This document shows positions 34,174 to 43,120 of a DNA stretch of 64,000 nt, in pieces. The notes beneath the pieces are model-generated. The model ran no database searches, had not been told where the DNA came from, and worked only from the letters and a program-made list of their open reading frames with translations. The DNA is from Paenibacillus sp. RC67 (GTDB taxonomy: Bacteria; Bacillota; Bacilli; Paenibacillales; NBRC-103111): the NCBI RefSeq assembly GCF_030020805.1, contig NZ_CP125098.1:531001-595000 (forward strand), written 5' to 3'. The number at the start of each line of letters is the position of its first letter. Position 1 is the first letter of the stretch. The translations under genes and the position numbers were made by a program.

Positions 34174-35322
34174 ATGGAAACGAACCTTAAAAAGCAATAC
34201 TTTTCCGAAGAACTGCTGGCATGGTACCGTAAGCATCGCCGAGACCTGCCGTGGCGCCGCAGCAAGAACCCTTATCATATATGGATTTCCGAAGTGATGC
34301 TGCAGCAAACCCGGGTGGACACGGTTATACCGTACTTTCACCGGTTTACAGAACGTTTTCCGACGATGGAGGCGCTCGCTAATGCGCCGGAGGAAGATGT
34401 GCTGAAGCTGTGGGAAGGCCTTGGATATTACTCCAGAGCCCGCAATTTGCAAGGAGCTGTACGGGAAGTGCAGGAGCGATACGGCGGTGTGGTGCCGGAT
34501 ACACTTAAGGAAATTTCCACACTCAAAGGTGTCGGTCCTTACACGGCTGGGGCGGTACTAAGCATTGCGTACAATAAACCGGAGCCGGCGGTAGATGGCA
34601 ACGTCATGCGGGTGCTGTCACGTTATTTTCTCATCGAAGAAGACATTATGAAAGTCAGCACGCGAGGGATTATGGAGAAGCTCGCTAAGGAGCTGATTCC
34701 GGAAGGCGCTGCCGGAGATTTTAATCAGGGCTTGATGGAGCTAGGGGCTATGGTCTGTACCCCACGGTCGCCGCACTGTCTGACCTGTCCCGTTATGGAG
34801 CATTGCTCTGCACGAGAAGCGGGAATGGAGGAGGAGCTGCCCATTAAGAAGAAGGCTAAGCCTCCGCGTCCTGAGTATCGGCTCGCCGCACTTATTGAGG
34901 GGACAGGCCCGAATCAAGGTCAGGTGCTGATTCGGCAGCGGCCGCAGGAAGGTCTGCTCGCCCGGATGTGGGAGCTGCCGCATACGGAGGTGCCATTCGC
35001 ATATTCGGCAACGGAAAAGGTGCACTCTGCGATAGATTCAATTCCCGCTTCGATATCCATATTGACCGATCAATTGTCAGAAGAAACCATTGGGATTCAT
35101 CCGGAAAGATGGTACATGCATGCCGAGCATACGTTCAGCCATATCCATTGGGACATGCAGGTTGTAGCTTGTACTCTCGAGCCCACGATAGTACCCTCCA
35201 GCGCAGGTCAGCTGATGCCTTCCCACTATCAGTGGGTCAGTCGTGATACGATGGGACAGTACGCATTCCCCAACGTCTTTTTGAAAATTTTAAACCGGTA
35301 TTTTGGCGATTCTAGTTCTTAA
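34174..35322 (+). CDS. mutY: A/G-specific adenine DNA glycosylase
   Basis: 382 residues. It removes adenine mispaired with 8-oxoguanine. SEVMLQQT carries catalytic Glu40, LKGVGPYTAGAVLSIAY is the helix-hairpin-helix and EPAVDGNV supplies the catalytic Asp141. The 4Fe-4S loop is complete with Cys195, Cys202, Cys205 and Cys211 (C-x6-C-x2-C-x5-C). The C-terminal third is the MutT-like 8-oxoG recognition domain. RBS AAGGAG. It ends at a terminator shared with the convergent Crp/Fnr gene. Confidence 0.96.
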   Translation: METNLKKQYFSEELLAWYRKHRRDLPWRRSKNPYHIWISEVMLQQTRVDTVIPYFHRFTERFPTMEALANAPEEDVLKLWEGLGYYSRARNLQGAVREVQERYGGVVPDTLKEISTLKGVGPYTAGAVLSIAYNKPEPAVDGNVMRVLSRYFLIEEDIMKVSTRGIMEKLAKELIPEGAAGDFNQGLMELGAMVCTPRSPHCLTCPVMEHCSAREAGMEEELPIKKKAKPPRPEYRLAALIEGTGPNQGQVLIRQRPQEGLLARMWELPHTEVPFAYSATEKVHSAIDSIPASISILTDQLSEETIGIHPERWYMHAEHTFSHIHWDMQVVACTLEPTIVPSSAGQLMPSHYQWVSRDTMGQYAFPNVFLKILNRYFGDSSS

Positions 35323-35334
35323 TGGAATAAGCTG

Positions 35335-35370
35335 CAAAAAAGAGCGGGTTTTAAACAATCCGCTCTTTTA
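35335..35370. terminator. Bidirectional terminator between mutY and the Crp/Fnr gene
   Basis: Stem AAAAGAGCGG / CCGCTCTTTT. It overlaps the last codons of the minus-strand Crp/Fnr frame, whose stop is at 35351-35353. Confidence 0.85.
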
Positions 35371-36033
35371 ACGCATCCATACGTTTGATGAGAATCATTT
35401 TTTTATCGATGGAGATGATCTGATCATCCTGAAGCTCCTGAAGCACCTTGGTTACCGACTCACGCACGGTTCCGGCTAGGTTGGCAAGCTGCTGGTGGGT
35501 CAGCTTCATGTTGATTAATATTCCACTCTGACGAACAATTCCATGTTCCTCCGCTAATCGGGAAATCACTTTAATGGTTCGTGTCCGCACATCCAGGAAC
35601 GTCAGATTGGCAATTTGGTCATTGGCGTTGCGCAGTCGCTCCATGGTCGATTCCAGCAGCTTAAGGCACAGCTTCGGAGACTTCTCCAGAAATTCGATGA
35701 AATCGGAGCGCATTAAGGAATACATCGTCGTAGGAGCCAATGTTTCTGCCGTAGCGGATCGGGTCATCTCGTGCTGGATTAGCGACATTTCCCCGAAGTA
35801 ATCTCCTCGCTTAATAAACTGAGAATGACTTCCTTCGTGTAATCGATACGATAAATTTTGACGACACCGGTGTCGATGATGAAAAATTCGTTCCCCAAGT
35901 CGCCTTCATGAAACAAGACCGTATTTTTCTTTATTTTACGTTCCGTAAAAAGAGGCGATATGGACATCAGCTCACTAACCGTGAGATCTTCAAATAAAGG
36001 AACTTCCTTTAATAGAGGAACAATATTGTGCAT
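35351..36033 (-). pseudogene. Crp/Fnr-family regulator broken by a one-base deletion
   Basis: Two overlapping frames make one Crp/Fnr protein of about 228 residues. The upstream frame (35779-36033) has the cyclic-nucleotide-binding fold (LFHEGDLGNEFFIIDTGVVKIYR) and then runs out as SEEITSGKCR. The downstream frame (35351-35788) begins MSLIQHEMTRSATAETLAPT and has the Crp HTH (THQQLANLAGTVRESVTKVLQEL). Restoring one G (C on the plus strand) at about 35804-35807 gives the expected SEGDYFGEMSLIQ. The break could be real, a sequencing error in a short homopolymer, or a rare programmed shift. ATG 36033 has a weak ribosome site. An intact protein would be a global redox or metabolic regulator. Confidence 0.85.
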
Positions 36034-36057
36034 ACAAAGCTCATCTCTTTTCCAAAC

Positions 36058-37182
36058 TTAATGTACTAGCGCATCTTCTCCAATGCGGTATATCTTAATG
36101 TGCGGGTGGCTGGATAAATCTATCTCCACAGGCTGCATCAAATCTTGTCCCTGCTCGTTGGTAAGAATGCGGACGACAGGTCTGTGCTGCAAGCCGAGGT
36201 TGCGTTTCGATACGATTCCGATTTGTCCCGTGCTCAACCGAACACTTAAGCCGACAGGATAAATCGCTGCACGGCTGCGAAACGAATCTACCTTGTCTCT
36301 ATCATACAGCGTTCCAGCTCTTGTGAAAAGATTTTCCAGTGCGTGTTCCGGTGGAAAGGCCGGCCGGTAAGGACGCGGATTGGTCATAGCATCGTAGGCG
36401 TCCAATAAGCCTATCCATTGTGCAAAAGGATGAATACCCGCTTGAGTTAAGCCTGCAGGATAACCGCTTCCATTAATCTTCTCGTGATGCTGAAGTGTGC
36501 AGTGTGCGGATATGAGCGGGATGCCAGGAGCATCTTTAACTATTTTGTAGCCGTACTCTGTGTGCTTTTGAATTTCCTCGTATTCGAGCGGTGTAAGGGG
36601 GGCTGTTTTTAATAACAGCTTGGGGGATACTTGGGTGTTACCGATATCGTGCAGCATGGCGCCAAGTCCGAAAGCGTTGATATCATCCAGTCCATATCCA
36701 TCGAGAATACCGATTCGAGTGGCATATACACAAACATTTAAAGCATTTTGCCATAGCTGCTCAAGGATAGAAAAACTGTTTTTGTTGGTGTACATTAATC
36801 GGATCGTATCATCCTCGGGCAATTGCTTGTGCTGCTCTTGTAAATCTTCCAGAATCAGCGCCATGCTCTTGAGAGCCGCTTGCGATAAGGAGCGCATGTC
36901 TCCGCTGTTCCAATCACGATACTGCTGCAGCCTTTGAAAAGCAGGCATCAATTGTTGTCGAACGGCAGTGGAAGTTTCCTCACGTAATGCATCGGACATT
37001 TGAATATCGTCCGTTCGCGGGTCCTCAATATGGAGCTGCTGATAACCCATCAGCTTTAATTTGCGAATATCAGGGAGGGAAAGCTCCGAGTGGGTACTCA
37101 ACATCGTTTGCCCCTCTTCGGACACAATGGATTTGCCGAGCCTCATGCCGGGATGCACCATTGAGATAGGGAGTAGTCTCAT
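36058..37182 (-). CDS. HD-GYP domain protein (first of two)
   Basis: 374 residues. An N-terminal uncharacterised region (1-140) shared with the second HD-GYP protein precedes an HD-GYP domain with MLHDIGNTQ and LQHHEKINGSGYP. HD-GYP proteins are cyclic-di-GMP phosphodiesterases. The usual HDIGK Lys is Asn here and the DG of HHERxDGxGYP is NG, so catalysis may be altered. A C-terminal beta-rich domain ends in IDLSSHPHIKIYRIGED. It lies 24 bases upstream of the Crp/Fnr gene on the same strand, so they may share a transcript. RBS AAAGGTGG. Confidence 0.85.
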   Translation of the reverse strand: MRLLPISMVHPGMRLGKSIVSEEGQTMLSTHSELSLPDIRKLKLMGYQQLHIEDPRTDDIQMSDALREETSTAVRQQLMPAFQRLQQYRDWNSGDMRSLSQAALKSMALILEDLQEQHKQLPEDDTIRLMYTNKNSFSILEQLWQNALNVCVYATRIGILDGYGLDDINAFGLGAMLHDIGNTQVSPKLLLKTAPLTPLEYEEIQKHTEYGYKIVKDAPGIPLISAHCTLQHHEKINGSGYPAGLTQAGIHPFAQWIGLLDAYDAMTNPRPYRPAFPPEHALENLFTRAGTLYDRDKVDSFRSRAAIYPVGLSVRLSTGQIGIVSKRNLGLQHRPVVRILTNEQGQDLMQPVEIDLSSHPHIKIYRIGEDALVH

Positions 37183-37343
37183 CGACTAAATACCACCTTT
37201 GTACTCGGTTATTTGATTATGCTTGCTAGAATAATGAAAAAAGGCCAGGTGGTTCATCCTAAGTCTTCGATTTATCGTTGTTCTCATTATTTCATATCAA
37301 GGAAAAAAATGCTATGGAATATTCCATGAACACACTAAAATAA

Positions 37344-37395
37344 CCCCACAAAGTGGGGCCTTGGCTTCGAAGTTGGTTCAGGTACTTTGTGGGGA
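37344..37395. repeat. Inverted repeat CCCCACAAAGT / ACTTTGTGGGG
   Basis: A perfect 11-bp inverted repeat with a 30-base loop, in the gap between sodA and the HD-GYP gene. An inner self-complementary CCCCAC/GTGGGG competes with it. On the minus strand a weak TTATTTT follows, so it may be a second sodA terminator or a 5' leader structure of the HD-GYP gene. Confidence 0.6.
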
Positions 37396-37425
37396 GCCCC
37401 GAAATTTAGAAGTTCTAAAATGTCA

Positions 37426-37455
37426 AAAGAGAGGGACTATAGAGCCCCTCTCCCT
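37426..37455 (-). terminator. Terminator of sodA
   Basis: Minus strand GAGAGGG / CCCTCTC with a 10-base loop and a TTTTG tail, 14 bases after the sodA stop. Confidence 0.8.
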
Positions 37456-37468
37456 AACGGTACAATGC

Positions 37469-38083
37469 TTATTTTGCTGCAGCTTCGTAACGTTTACCAA
37501 CTTCAGCCCAGTTAACAACATTCCAGAACGCGGAGATGTAGTCAGGACGTTTGTTTTGATATTTCAAGTAGTAAGCATGCTCCCATACGTCCATACCAAG
37601 GATTGGCGTATTGCCTTCCATGATAGGGCTGTCTTGGTTAGGAGTGCTGCTTACAACCAATTTGCCTTGAGGAGTAACGGAGAGCCATGCCCAGCCGCTT
37701 CCGAAACGAGTAGTACCCGCTTTAGCGAAATCTTCTTTGAATTTATCGAAGCCGCCCAATTCGTTGTTGATGGCATCAGCCAATTTACCTTCTGGAGCGC
37801 CGCCGCCGTTAGGTCCGATAACTTCCCAGAACAGGGAGTGGTTAGCATGACCGCCGCCGTTGTTGCGGACAGCCGTACGGATAGCTTCTGGTACGCTGTT
37901 CAGATCAGCGATCAGATCTTCAATGCTTTTTGCTTGAAGATCAGCATGACCTTCCAACGCTGCGTTCAAGTTGGTTACATAAGTGTTGTGATGACGATCG
38001 TGGTGAATCATCATAGTAGTTTCGTCGATATGCGGTTCCAATGCGTTGTTTGCATAAGGTAGTGCTGGTAATTGATGTGCCAT
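37469..38083 (-). CDS. sodA: Superoxide dismutase, Mn/Fe type
   Basis: 204 residues, the normal family length. It converts superoxide to oxygen and hydrogen peroxide in the cytosol. Metal ligands are visible as His27 in [13 protein letters not shown], the His of [10 protein letters not shown], and the Asp and His of the [13 protein letters not shown] signature. The Gly-rich NGGGHANH and FGSGWAWL patterns fit the Mn form of Bacillales. RBS GGAGG directly precedes ATG 38083. Single-gene unit with a terminator. Confidence 0.97.
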   Translation of the reverse strand: MAHQLPALPYANNALEPHIDETTMMIHHDRHHNTYVTNLNAALEGHADLQAKSIEDLIADLNSVPEAIRTAVRNNGGGHANHSLFWEVIGPNGGGAPEGKLADAINNELGGFDKFKEDFAKAGTTRFGSGWAWLSVTPQGKLVVSSTPNQDSPIMEGNTPILGMDVWEHAYYLKYQNKRPDYISAFWNVVNWAEVGKRYEAAAK

Positions 38084-38182
38084 GGTTATACCTCCTAATA
38101 ATATGTAATTTCTTATTCCGTTTCTTATTATCCTCTATTTTTGATATAAAATCAACATGTATGTATAAAAAGTGAGGGGTAA

Positions 38183-38359
38183 TCAATCCCGGTTCTGAAT
38201 CTCATGAATAATCTGACTCAACATAGCTGTGCCCTGGGCATTTAGCCAGGGGGACAAATCACTCATGACACGTTGATGATAATGCAGTTCTTCTCCTGTC
38301 CAAGCCGATGTTTTCACATCATTTAGCTCGTGAATTCGACGAATGTCTTGACTTGTCAT
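38183..38359 (-). CDS. Small protein of 58 residues
   Basis: A short frame with an excellent ribosome site (AAAGGAG, 7 bases before ATG 38359). The peptide MTSQDIRRIHELNDVKTSAW... contains TGEELHYHQRVMSDLSPWLN and AQGTAMLSQIIHEIQNRD; it looks like two or three amphipathic helices in a soluble protein. I do not recognise the family. It lies upstream of sodA on the same strand, about 100 bases away. Confidence 0.6.
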   Translation of the reverse strand: MTSQDIRRIHELNDVKTSAWTGEELHYHQRVMSDLSPWLNAQGTAMLSQIIHEIQNRD

Positions 38360-38600
38360 GGCCGTTCTCCTTTCCCTTTGTTGTCAATTTCCCGCATTAG
38401 CATTTCTCGACAGCGGTCTTTTTATACCTGAACCATAGGGGGATGAAGGCGCATACTTATATCATTAACCAATCTGATGAAGCCGTGAATCATGAGGTGG
38501 AAGATGGCTCGTTCTCACACTCTTATCTTCATATATGCAAAATTGTAAGATTATGCTAGAATGCGGGCGTACAAACACCTCAAAGAAAGAGGGATGTCTC

Positions 38601-39296
38601 GTGATATTGGAAGTTATAGCAACGAGTGTTGCTGATGCCAGATTGGCGCAAAATAACGGAGCGGGAAGAATCGAACTGATCTCTGGTATAGGAGAGGGAG
38701 GCGTGACGCCGAGCTATGGCCTTATCGAACAGGTGCTTGACTCCGTCACGATTCCCGTTCATGTGATGGTCCGTCCTCATGCCAATACGTTTTGCTATGA
38801 CGAGGATGACATAAGAACAATGCTATCGGATATCCGTGTCATTCGCAGCCTTGGTCCTGCCGGTATAGTTGTTGGTGCGTTAACTCCGGATGGCCGGGTA
38901 GATGAGATGACGATGGGGAGGCTGTTGGTGGAGGTTGGAGGAATGTCTGTTACGTTCCACAGGGCTGTTGACGAGGTGAGGGATCAAGAGCAGGCGCTCC
39001 GTACATTAGGCAAATATTCGGCGATCAAGCGTATACTTACATCAGGAGGAACGCCAAGCGCACTTGATTCCGTTAAGACGATTCAGCAAATGAATCGGAT
39101 TTGTAAAGAATTATCGATTACACTGCTTGCAGGAAGCGGGTTGAAGCTTGAATCTCTGGCCTCCTTTATATCCAAATCCGGCGTATCGGAGGTCCATTTA
39201 GGCACCGGCGTTCGTGTGGACTCAAGTCCGTGGAAGCCGATTGACCCTGCCCGGCTGCGCGCAGCAGCCGACATCGTTGCGAGCTTTACTAATTAA
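38601..39296 (+). CDS. cutC: CutC family protein
   Basis: 231 residues forming a TIM barrel. ILEVIATSVADARLAQNNGAGRIELI, IPVHVMVRPH and VTFHRAVDEV are the CutC family signatures. CutC was named for copper homeostasis in E. coli, but its enzymatic role remains unsettled. The frame is open from 38535; GTG 38601 is preferred because the conserved VILEVIATS begins there and GAGGG lies about 8 bases upstream. It is followed after 17 bases by an asparaginase gene, so they form an operon. Confidence 0.9.
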   Translation: MILEVIATSVADARLAQNNGAGRIELISGIGEGGVTPSYGLIEQVLDSVTIPVHVMVRPHANTFCYDEDDIRTMLSDIRVIRSLGPAGIVVGALTPDGRVDEMTMGRLLVEVGGMSVTFHRAVDEVRDQEQALRTLGKYSAIKRILTSGGTPSALDSVKTIQQMNRICKELSITLLAGSGLKLESLASFISKSGVSEVHLGTGVRVDSSPWKPIDPARLRAAADIVASFTN

Positions 39297-39313
39297 TGCG
39301 CGGGAGGAACCCC

Positions 39314-40315
39314 ATGAGCAAGAGCGAGATATTGGTAGAGGAACTTCGCGGCGGATTGCTTGAATGCGAATATGCCGGGCATATTTGCGGTGTAGATGAT
39401 TCAAGCAGAATCAAGTATCGAGTCGGTAATGCGCAGCATATGACCTATTTGCGCTCAGCGGCGAAGCCGATTCAGGCCATCCCGTCCTTTCGCTACGGCA
39501 TAGCGAATCGCTATCCTTTTAACGAAAAAGAGCTTGCGATTATGACGGCATCACATCGAGCGGAAGCCTATCATGTCACTGCTGTAGAATCCATGCTGAG
39601 CAAAATCGGGCTGTCTGAGGAAGATCTGGCATGCCACGCAACCTATCCTTTGAACGCAGCAGCACATAATGAACTGATAGTCCAAGGAAAGCCGGAAAGT
39701 AGGTTATATCATAATTGCTCGGGCAAGCATCTGGGTATCCTTGCTTACTGTAAGAGTAAGGGCTACAGCTTGAGCGGCTATGAGGATCCGAATCACCCTG
39801 TACAGCAGGAGATTGTTCAAACCTTAGCTATGCTGTCCGAATACCCTGAGGAAGATATTCATATCGGTGTTGACGGCTGCGGTTTTCCCGTATTTGCTAT
39901 TCCGCTGTATCATTTAGCGTTAACGTATCTGAAGCTGGCGTGTCCTGAGTTAATTAGTGATAAGGCGACAAGGGCGGCGGTAGAGGAGATAACGGCTTTA
40001 ATGAACCGCAACTATGAGATGGTAGCCGGGACGGACATGATCTGCTCGACTTTGTTGTCTGACGATAATATCGTAGCCAAGGGAGGAGCAAAAGGTGTTT
40101 ATTGCTTTGGTCTGCGTAAGGAGAGGCTTGCGTTTGCCCTCAAGGTGATGGATGGATCCGAAGATAAATGGCCGTTGATCGTGGCCTCCATTTTGGAACA
40201 AGTCGGGTATGACCGCAGGCAGACTATCGACGAATTGTACAGGTTATGCCCAAGGTTTTTTAGCAATGGGAGTGGAACTGTAGTAGGAGAGAACAGAGCT
40301 GTGTTCCAGCTGTGA
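39314..40315 (+). CDS. Asparaginase, PF06089 (rhizobial L-asparaginase II) family
   Basis: 333 residues. It would hydrolyse L-asparagine to aspartate and ammonia. YLRSAAKPIQAIPSF contains the Ser-Ala-Lys catalytic motif, and MTASHRAEAYHV, NCSGKHLGIL and GVDGCGFPVFAIPL are family signatures. This family is unrelated to E. coli AnsA/AnsB and resembles serine beta-lactamases in its active-site pattern. The start at ATG 39314 has GGGAGG at 7 bases; the frame overlaps cutC upstream. Cytosolic, second gene of the cutC operon. Confidence 0.9.
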   Translation: MSKSEILVEELRGGLLECEYAGHICGVDDSSRIKYRVGNAQHMTYLRSAAKPIQAIPSFRYGIANRYPFNEKELAIMTASHRAEAYHVTAVESMLSKIGLSEEDLACHATYPLNAAAHNELIVQGKPESRLYHNCSGKHLGILAYCKSKGYSLSGYEDPNHPVQQEIVQTLAMLSEYPEEDIHIGVDGCGFPVFAIPLYHLALTYLKLACPELISDKATRAAVEEITALMNRNYEMVAGTDMICSTLLSDDNIVAKGGAKGVYCFGLRKERLAFALKVMDGSEDKWPLIVASILEQVGYDRRQTIDELYRLCPRFFSNGSGTVVGENRAVFQL

Positions 40316-40447
40316 TACGTATTCAAAATGTGAAATAGAGGCTCAAGTGAAAAATAGTCGTGTTCCATGAATTCAGTGCTGCATGCTGAAGGAGGGGAGA
40401 CGACTTTTGTTCTTTCTTAAGGCAATTCTTGAATACAAAAAATTTAG

Positions 40448-40481
40448 GTATAAAAGGTCAACGTCAGGTCTTTTATTTTTA
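40448..40481 (+). terminator. Possible weak terminator before xylA
   Basis: ATAAAAG / CTTTTAT stem with a 13-base loop and TTTTT. It is AU-rich and so weak. It could close the cutC-asparaginase unit. Confidence 0.35.
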
Positions 40482-40552
40482 TCCAATCAGTGGTAAACTA
40501 ATTCTCAGAAACATAGTTCATTGAATAAACAAAGTACCTTGGAGGTGCACTT

Positions 40553-41719
40553 ATGAGTTCATTTATTCCTAAAAAAGAAGATCGGTTTACATTTGGATTA
40601 TGGACGGTAGGCAATTCAGGCCGTGACCCGTTCGGTTTGCCTGTACGTGAAGGCTTTACCCCGGTAGAATCGGTTCATATGCTAGCGGAGCTTGGTGCCT
40701 ACGGCGTTAACTTCCATGACAATGACCTTGTGCCTATCGATGCTACTCCTGCGGAAAGAGACCGCATTGTAAGTGAATTCCGCCGCGCTCTCGAAGAGAC
40801 CGGACTGAAAGTGCCTATGGCGACAGTAAGCCTCTTCACCGATCCTATCTTCAAGGATGGAGGATTTACATCGAACGATCCACGTGTACGCGCTTACGCG
40901 ATCCAGAAAACCATTCAAGCAATGGATTTGGGCAAAGAATTCGGAGCGGAAACCTTCGTTCTGTGGGGCGGACGTGAAGGCTCCGAAGTAGATGCGGGTA
41001 AAGATGCAGTAGAAGCTACCAAGCGCTACAGAGAGGCCATCAACTACTTGTGCGAATACAGTATTTCGCAAAATTACGGCTACAAATTCGCGCTGGAAGC
41101 TAAGCCGAATGAGCCGCGCGCTGACATCTATATGCCGACTACTGGAGCTATGCTTGGTTTGATCACTACATTAGATCATCCGGAGTTGGTTGGCGTTAAC
41201 CCTGAGGTTGCCCATGAGCGTATGGCTGGGTTGAACTTCTATCATGCGGTTGCACAAGCGCTGGATGCGGGTAAGCTGTTCCACATTGATTTAAACGATC
41301 AGAAGATGGGACGCTTCGACCAAGACTTGCGTTTTGGCTCCGACGGCATCAAGGAAGCTTTCTTCCTCGTCAAGCTGTTGGAAGACTACAATTATAAAGG
41401 CATGCTGCATTTCGATGCTCACGCGCTGCGTACTGAAGATCGCCAAGGCGTTATCGAGTTTGCCAAAGGGAATATGAAAACTTACTTGATCTTGAAGGAG
41501 AAAGTAAGACAATTCAACGAGGATAAAGAGATCCAAGCACTGCTGCAAGAAATTAACGGCAAGAAGCTGGATCTTCCTGGATTCGATATTCAATTCTCCA
41601 CTGAAAGCTTGAAAGCGTTGAAAGGGTATCAAGTGGACCGCGCAGGCATCGGTGCGGAAGGCATTAATTATGAGAAGCTCGATCAGCTTACTATTGAGAT
41701 TTTGCTTGGCGTACGTTAG
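40553..41719 (+). CDS. xylA: Xylose isomerase, class I (actinobacterial type)
   Basis: 388 residues. It isomerises D-xylose to D-xylulose with two divalent metals. [25 protein letters not shown] (catalytic His), [27 protein letters not shown] (metal Glu and Lys) and [20 protein letters not shown] are class I signatures. This shorter class I form, known from Streptomyces and Paenibacillus, differs from the class II enzyme of Bacillus subtilis. No xylB or xylR is adjacent, and no XylR operator was recognised. RBS GGAGGTG. A terminator follows. Confidence 0.95.
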   Translation: MSSFIPKKEDRFTFGLWTVGNSGRDPFGLPVREGFTPVESVHMLAELGAYGVNFHDNDLVPIDATPAERDRIVSEFRRALEETGLKVPMATVSLFTDPIFKDGGFTSNDPRVRAYAIQKTIQAMDLGKEFGAETFVLWGGREGSEVDAGKDAVEATKRYREAINYLCEYSISQNYGYKFALEAKPNEPRADIYMPTTGAMLGLITTLDHPELVGVNPEVAHERMAGLNFYHAVAQALDAGKLFHIDLNDQKMGRFDQDLRFGSDGIKEAFFLVKLLEDYNYKGMLHFDAHALRTEDRQGVIEFAKGNMKTYLILKEKVRQFNEDKEIQALLQEINGKKLDLPGFDIQFSTESLKALKGYQVDRAGIGAEGINYEKLDQLTIEILLGVR

Positions 41720-41726
41720 GCAATAA

Positions 41727-41767
41727 GAAAAACGACAAGGGTCAACGGCCCCTGTCGTTTTTTTTGT
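41727..41767. terminator. Terminator between xylA and the convergent GNAT operon
   Basis: Stem AAACGACAaGGG / CCCcTGTCGTTT with a 7-base loop and a long T run. Confidence 0.9.
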
Positions 41768-41769
41768 GT

Positions 41770-42345
41770 TTATACTAAGAGCTTGGCATAACAATACCTT
41801 GGATGTCCTCCATACATAGGACGTGTAAATTGAAGGGAGAAACCGGCAGCTTCGAGATTTCGCCGACTGGCCTCATTTTCAGGATGAACGGTGGAATATA
41901 CATACAGGAAGCCGCGTGCTCGGGCGCGCTGCTCTCGCAATCGGTGGAAATATCGCTGCAAGCCCCTCCCTCGAACCGATTCATGAACGATAGTCGCATC
42001 AAAGACGGCTACTCGATGCAGTTCGTCCTCTGCTATACCAAATTCACGTCCCAAATTTTTGGCGGCGGAGCCTGGGAACGCAAGCACGGAATAGGCAACA
42101 AGTCGATCATCTGCCCATGCGCCGTATATTTCTCCATGATCTTCAATGTGAGCGTTCAGGTAGTCGATATCGTCCGTCGCAAAAAGAGTGCGGGAAGGAA
42201 GGCGTGACACGACGTCCTTCATCAGCTTGTCTATGTCCGCAACATCATCATGCGTGAGCCGCCGGATTTTCAAATCGCCGATTTGCTGCAGATCTTCGAG
42301 CTCTGTTTGATATAATTGACTGCTGTCTGCTTCATGCTTACTCAT
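41770..42345 (-). CDS. GNAT-family N-acetyltransferase
   Basis: 191 residues. HESVRGRGLQRYFHRLR is the acetyl-CoA-binding loop (RGRGL), followed by the usual NEASRRNLEAAGF helix. The substrate is unknown. The N-terminal 30 residues are a family-external extension. Its start overlaps the end of the preceding GNAT gene by four bases, so the two are translationally coupled. RBS AAAGGAG. Confidence 0.88.
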   Translation of the reverse strand: MSKHEADSSQLYQTELEDLQQIGDLKIRRLTHDDVADIDKLMKDVVSRLPSRTLFATDDIDYLNAHIEDHGEIYGAWADDRLVAYSVLAFPGSAAKNLGREFGIAEDELHRVAVFDATIVHESVRGRGLQRYFHRLREQRARARGFLYVYSTVHPENEASRRNLEAAGFSLQFTRPMYGGHPRYCYAKLLV

Positions 42346-42845
42346 TGGATCCGCTCCTTAAAAGTCGGAGTAACAGGGAAGGACGATCCCAGTTTCTTTT
42401 CCATGCAAATGCTGCTCGGGCAATGAACATACTCCCCGAACGGCTCGATATGATAAAAGCCGCATTTTTCATATAATGCAATGGATTCAGGCTGTTCAGG
42501 GCCGGTTTCCAGTCGCAGCGTAGAGTACCCCGCTTGCTGCGCCTCCTGTTCCAACCATGAGAGTATTTTGGAAGCAATACCTCGCTTCCTGTATAAGTTG
42601 TCAACGTAGATCCGCTTCAACTCAGCGGACTCCTCGTCCAACGGACGATAGGCCCCGCACCCAACAGCGACATTATCGATATAGGCTGTGACAAAGACAA
42701 CGTCATGTATGGCTGGATCTTTAAAGTCTACTACGAATACTTCTTCCGCTGGATACTTGCCAAAGAGATATTCATCTAATTGAGTGATCAATTGTAATAA
42801 GTCAGGATCCGTCGAATTGGTTAGCTTTAATAGTACAGTATCCAA
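42342..42845 (-). CDS. GNAT-family N-acetyltransferase
   Basis: 167 residues. Acetyl-CoA loop at RKRGIASKILSWLEQEA, then LRLETGPEQPESIALYEKCGF and a conserved DFKDPAIHDVVFVTAYIDNVAVGCGAYRPL. The arrangement resembles small-molecule GNATs such as YjgM-type enzymes. The start is TTG 42845, preceded by GGGAGTG; an ATG at 42896 lacks a ribosome site. It is the first gene of a two-GNAT operon. The IS lies about 100 bases upstream of it. Confidence 0.82.
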   Translation of the reverse strand: MDTVLLKLTNSTDPDLLQLITQLDEYLFGKYPAEEVFVVDFKDPAIHDVVFVTAYIDNVAVGCGAYRPLDEESAELKRIYVDNLYRKRGIASKILSWLEQEAQQAGYSTLRLETGPEQPESIALYEKCGFYHIEPFGEYVHCPSSICMEKKLGSSFPVTPTFKERIQ

Positions 42846-42927
42846 AAAATATACACTCCCATGCGTGGAAATAGTACTTCTTATTAAATACTGCATGACG
42901 ATTTGAAATTTGTAAATAGAGGGGATG

Positions 42928-42943
42928 GCATGAAAAAAGAGGG
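42928..42943. terminator. Left arm of a terminator split by the IS
   Basis: GCATGAAAAAAGAGGG is complementary to the arm at 44611-44625. With the IS and one target copy removed, the two arms form a hairpin with a loop of about 8 bases, which on the minus strand terminates the siderophore-binding protein gene. Confidence 0.8.
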
Positions 42944-42951
42944 CGCAATGT
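42942..42951. repeat. Target-site duplication, left copy
   Basis: GGCGCAATGT, identical to 44601-44610. One could also place the boundary to give a 12-base duplication, since flanking bases match. Confidence 0.88.
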
Positions 42952-42969
42952 CAATGTCATTAAGTTAAG
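42952..42969. repeat. Left terminal inverted repeat of the IS
   Basis: 18 bases, a perfect inverted copy of 44583-44600. Confidence 0.92.
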
Positions 42970-43006
42970 CTAAGAGACAAGATCGGGAAAACAAATGAAA
43001 TCCGAG

Positions 43007-43044
43007 AAACGGCATGGGAAAAAGTCCTATGCCGTTTGTTTTTT
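43007..43044 (+). terminator. Inward-facing terminator at the left end of the IS
   Basis: Stem AAACGGCAT / ATGCCGTTT with a 13-base loop, then GTTTTTTG on the plus strand. It would stop transcription entering the IS from the left. Confidence 0.75.
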
Positions 43045-43076
43045 GTGCAAGCAAGGAAAAAAGCGTACAGCAAACA

Positions 43077-43097
43077 AAGCGGATGGCATATCCGCTT
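43077..43097 (-). terminator. Transposase terminator
   Basis: Stem AAGCGGAT / ATCCGCTT with a 5-base loop, 24 bases after the transposase stop, followed on the minus strand by TGTTTG. Confidence 0.6.
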
Positions 43098-43120
43098 AAA
43101 AAATGTTCATGTGAACCGAA

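Noticed and set aside
35804..35808. Programmed frameshift signal in the Crp/Fnr gene
   Set aside because: No slippery heptamer or downstream stem-loop was recognised at the junction, so a deletion or sequencing error is the simpler explanation.
37361..38062. 233-residue open frame on the plus strand opposite sodA
   Set aside because: Antisense to a clear superoxide dismutase gene; no ribosome site or recognisable domain.
40482..40552. XylR operator upstream of xylA
   Set aside because: No long interrupted palindrome of the XylR type was seen, and xylR/xylB are not adjacent.
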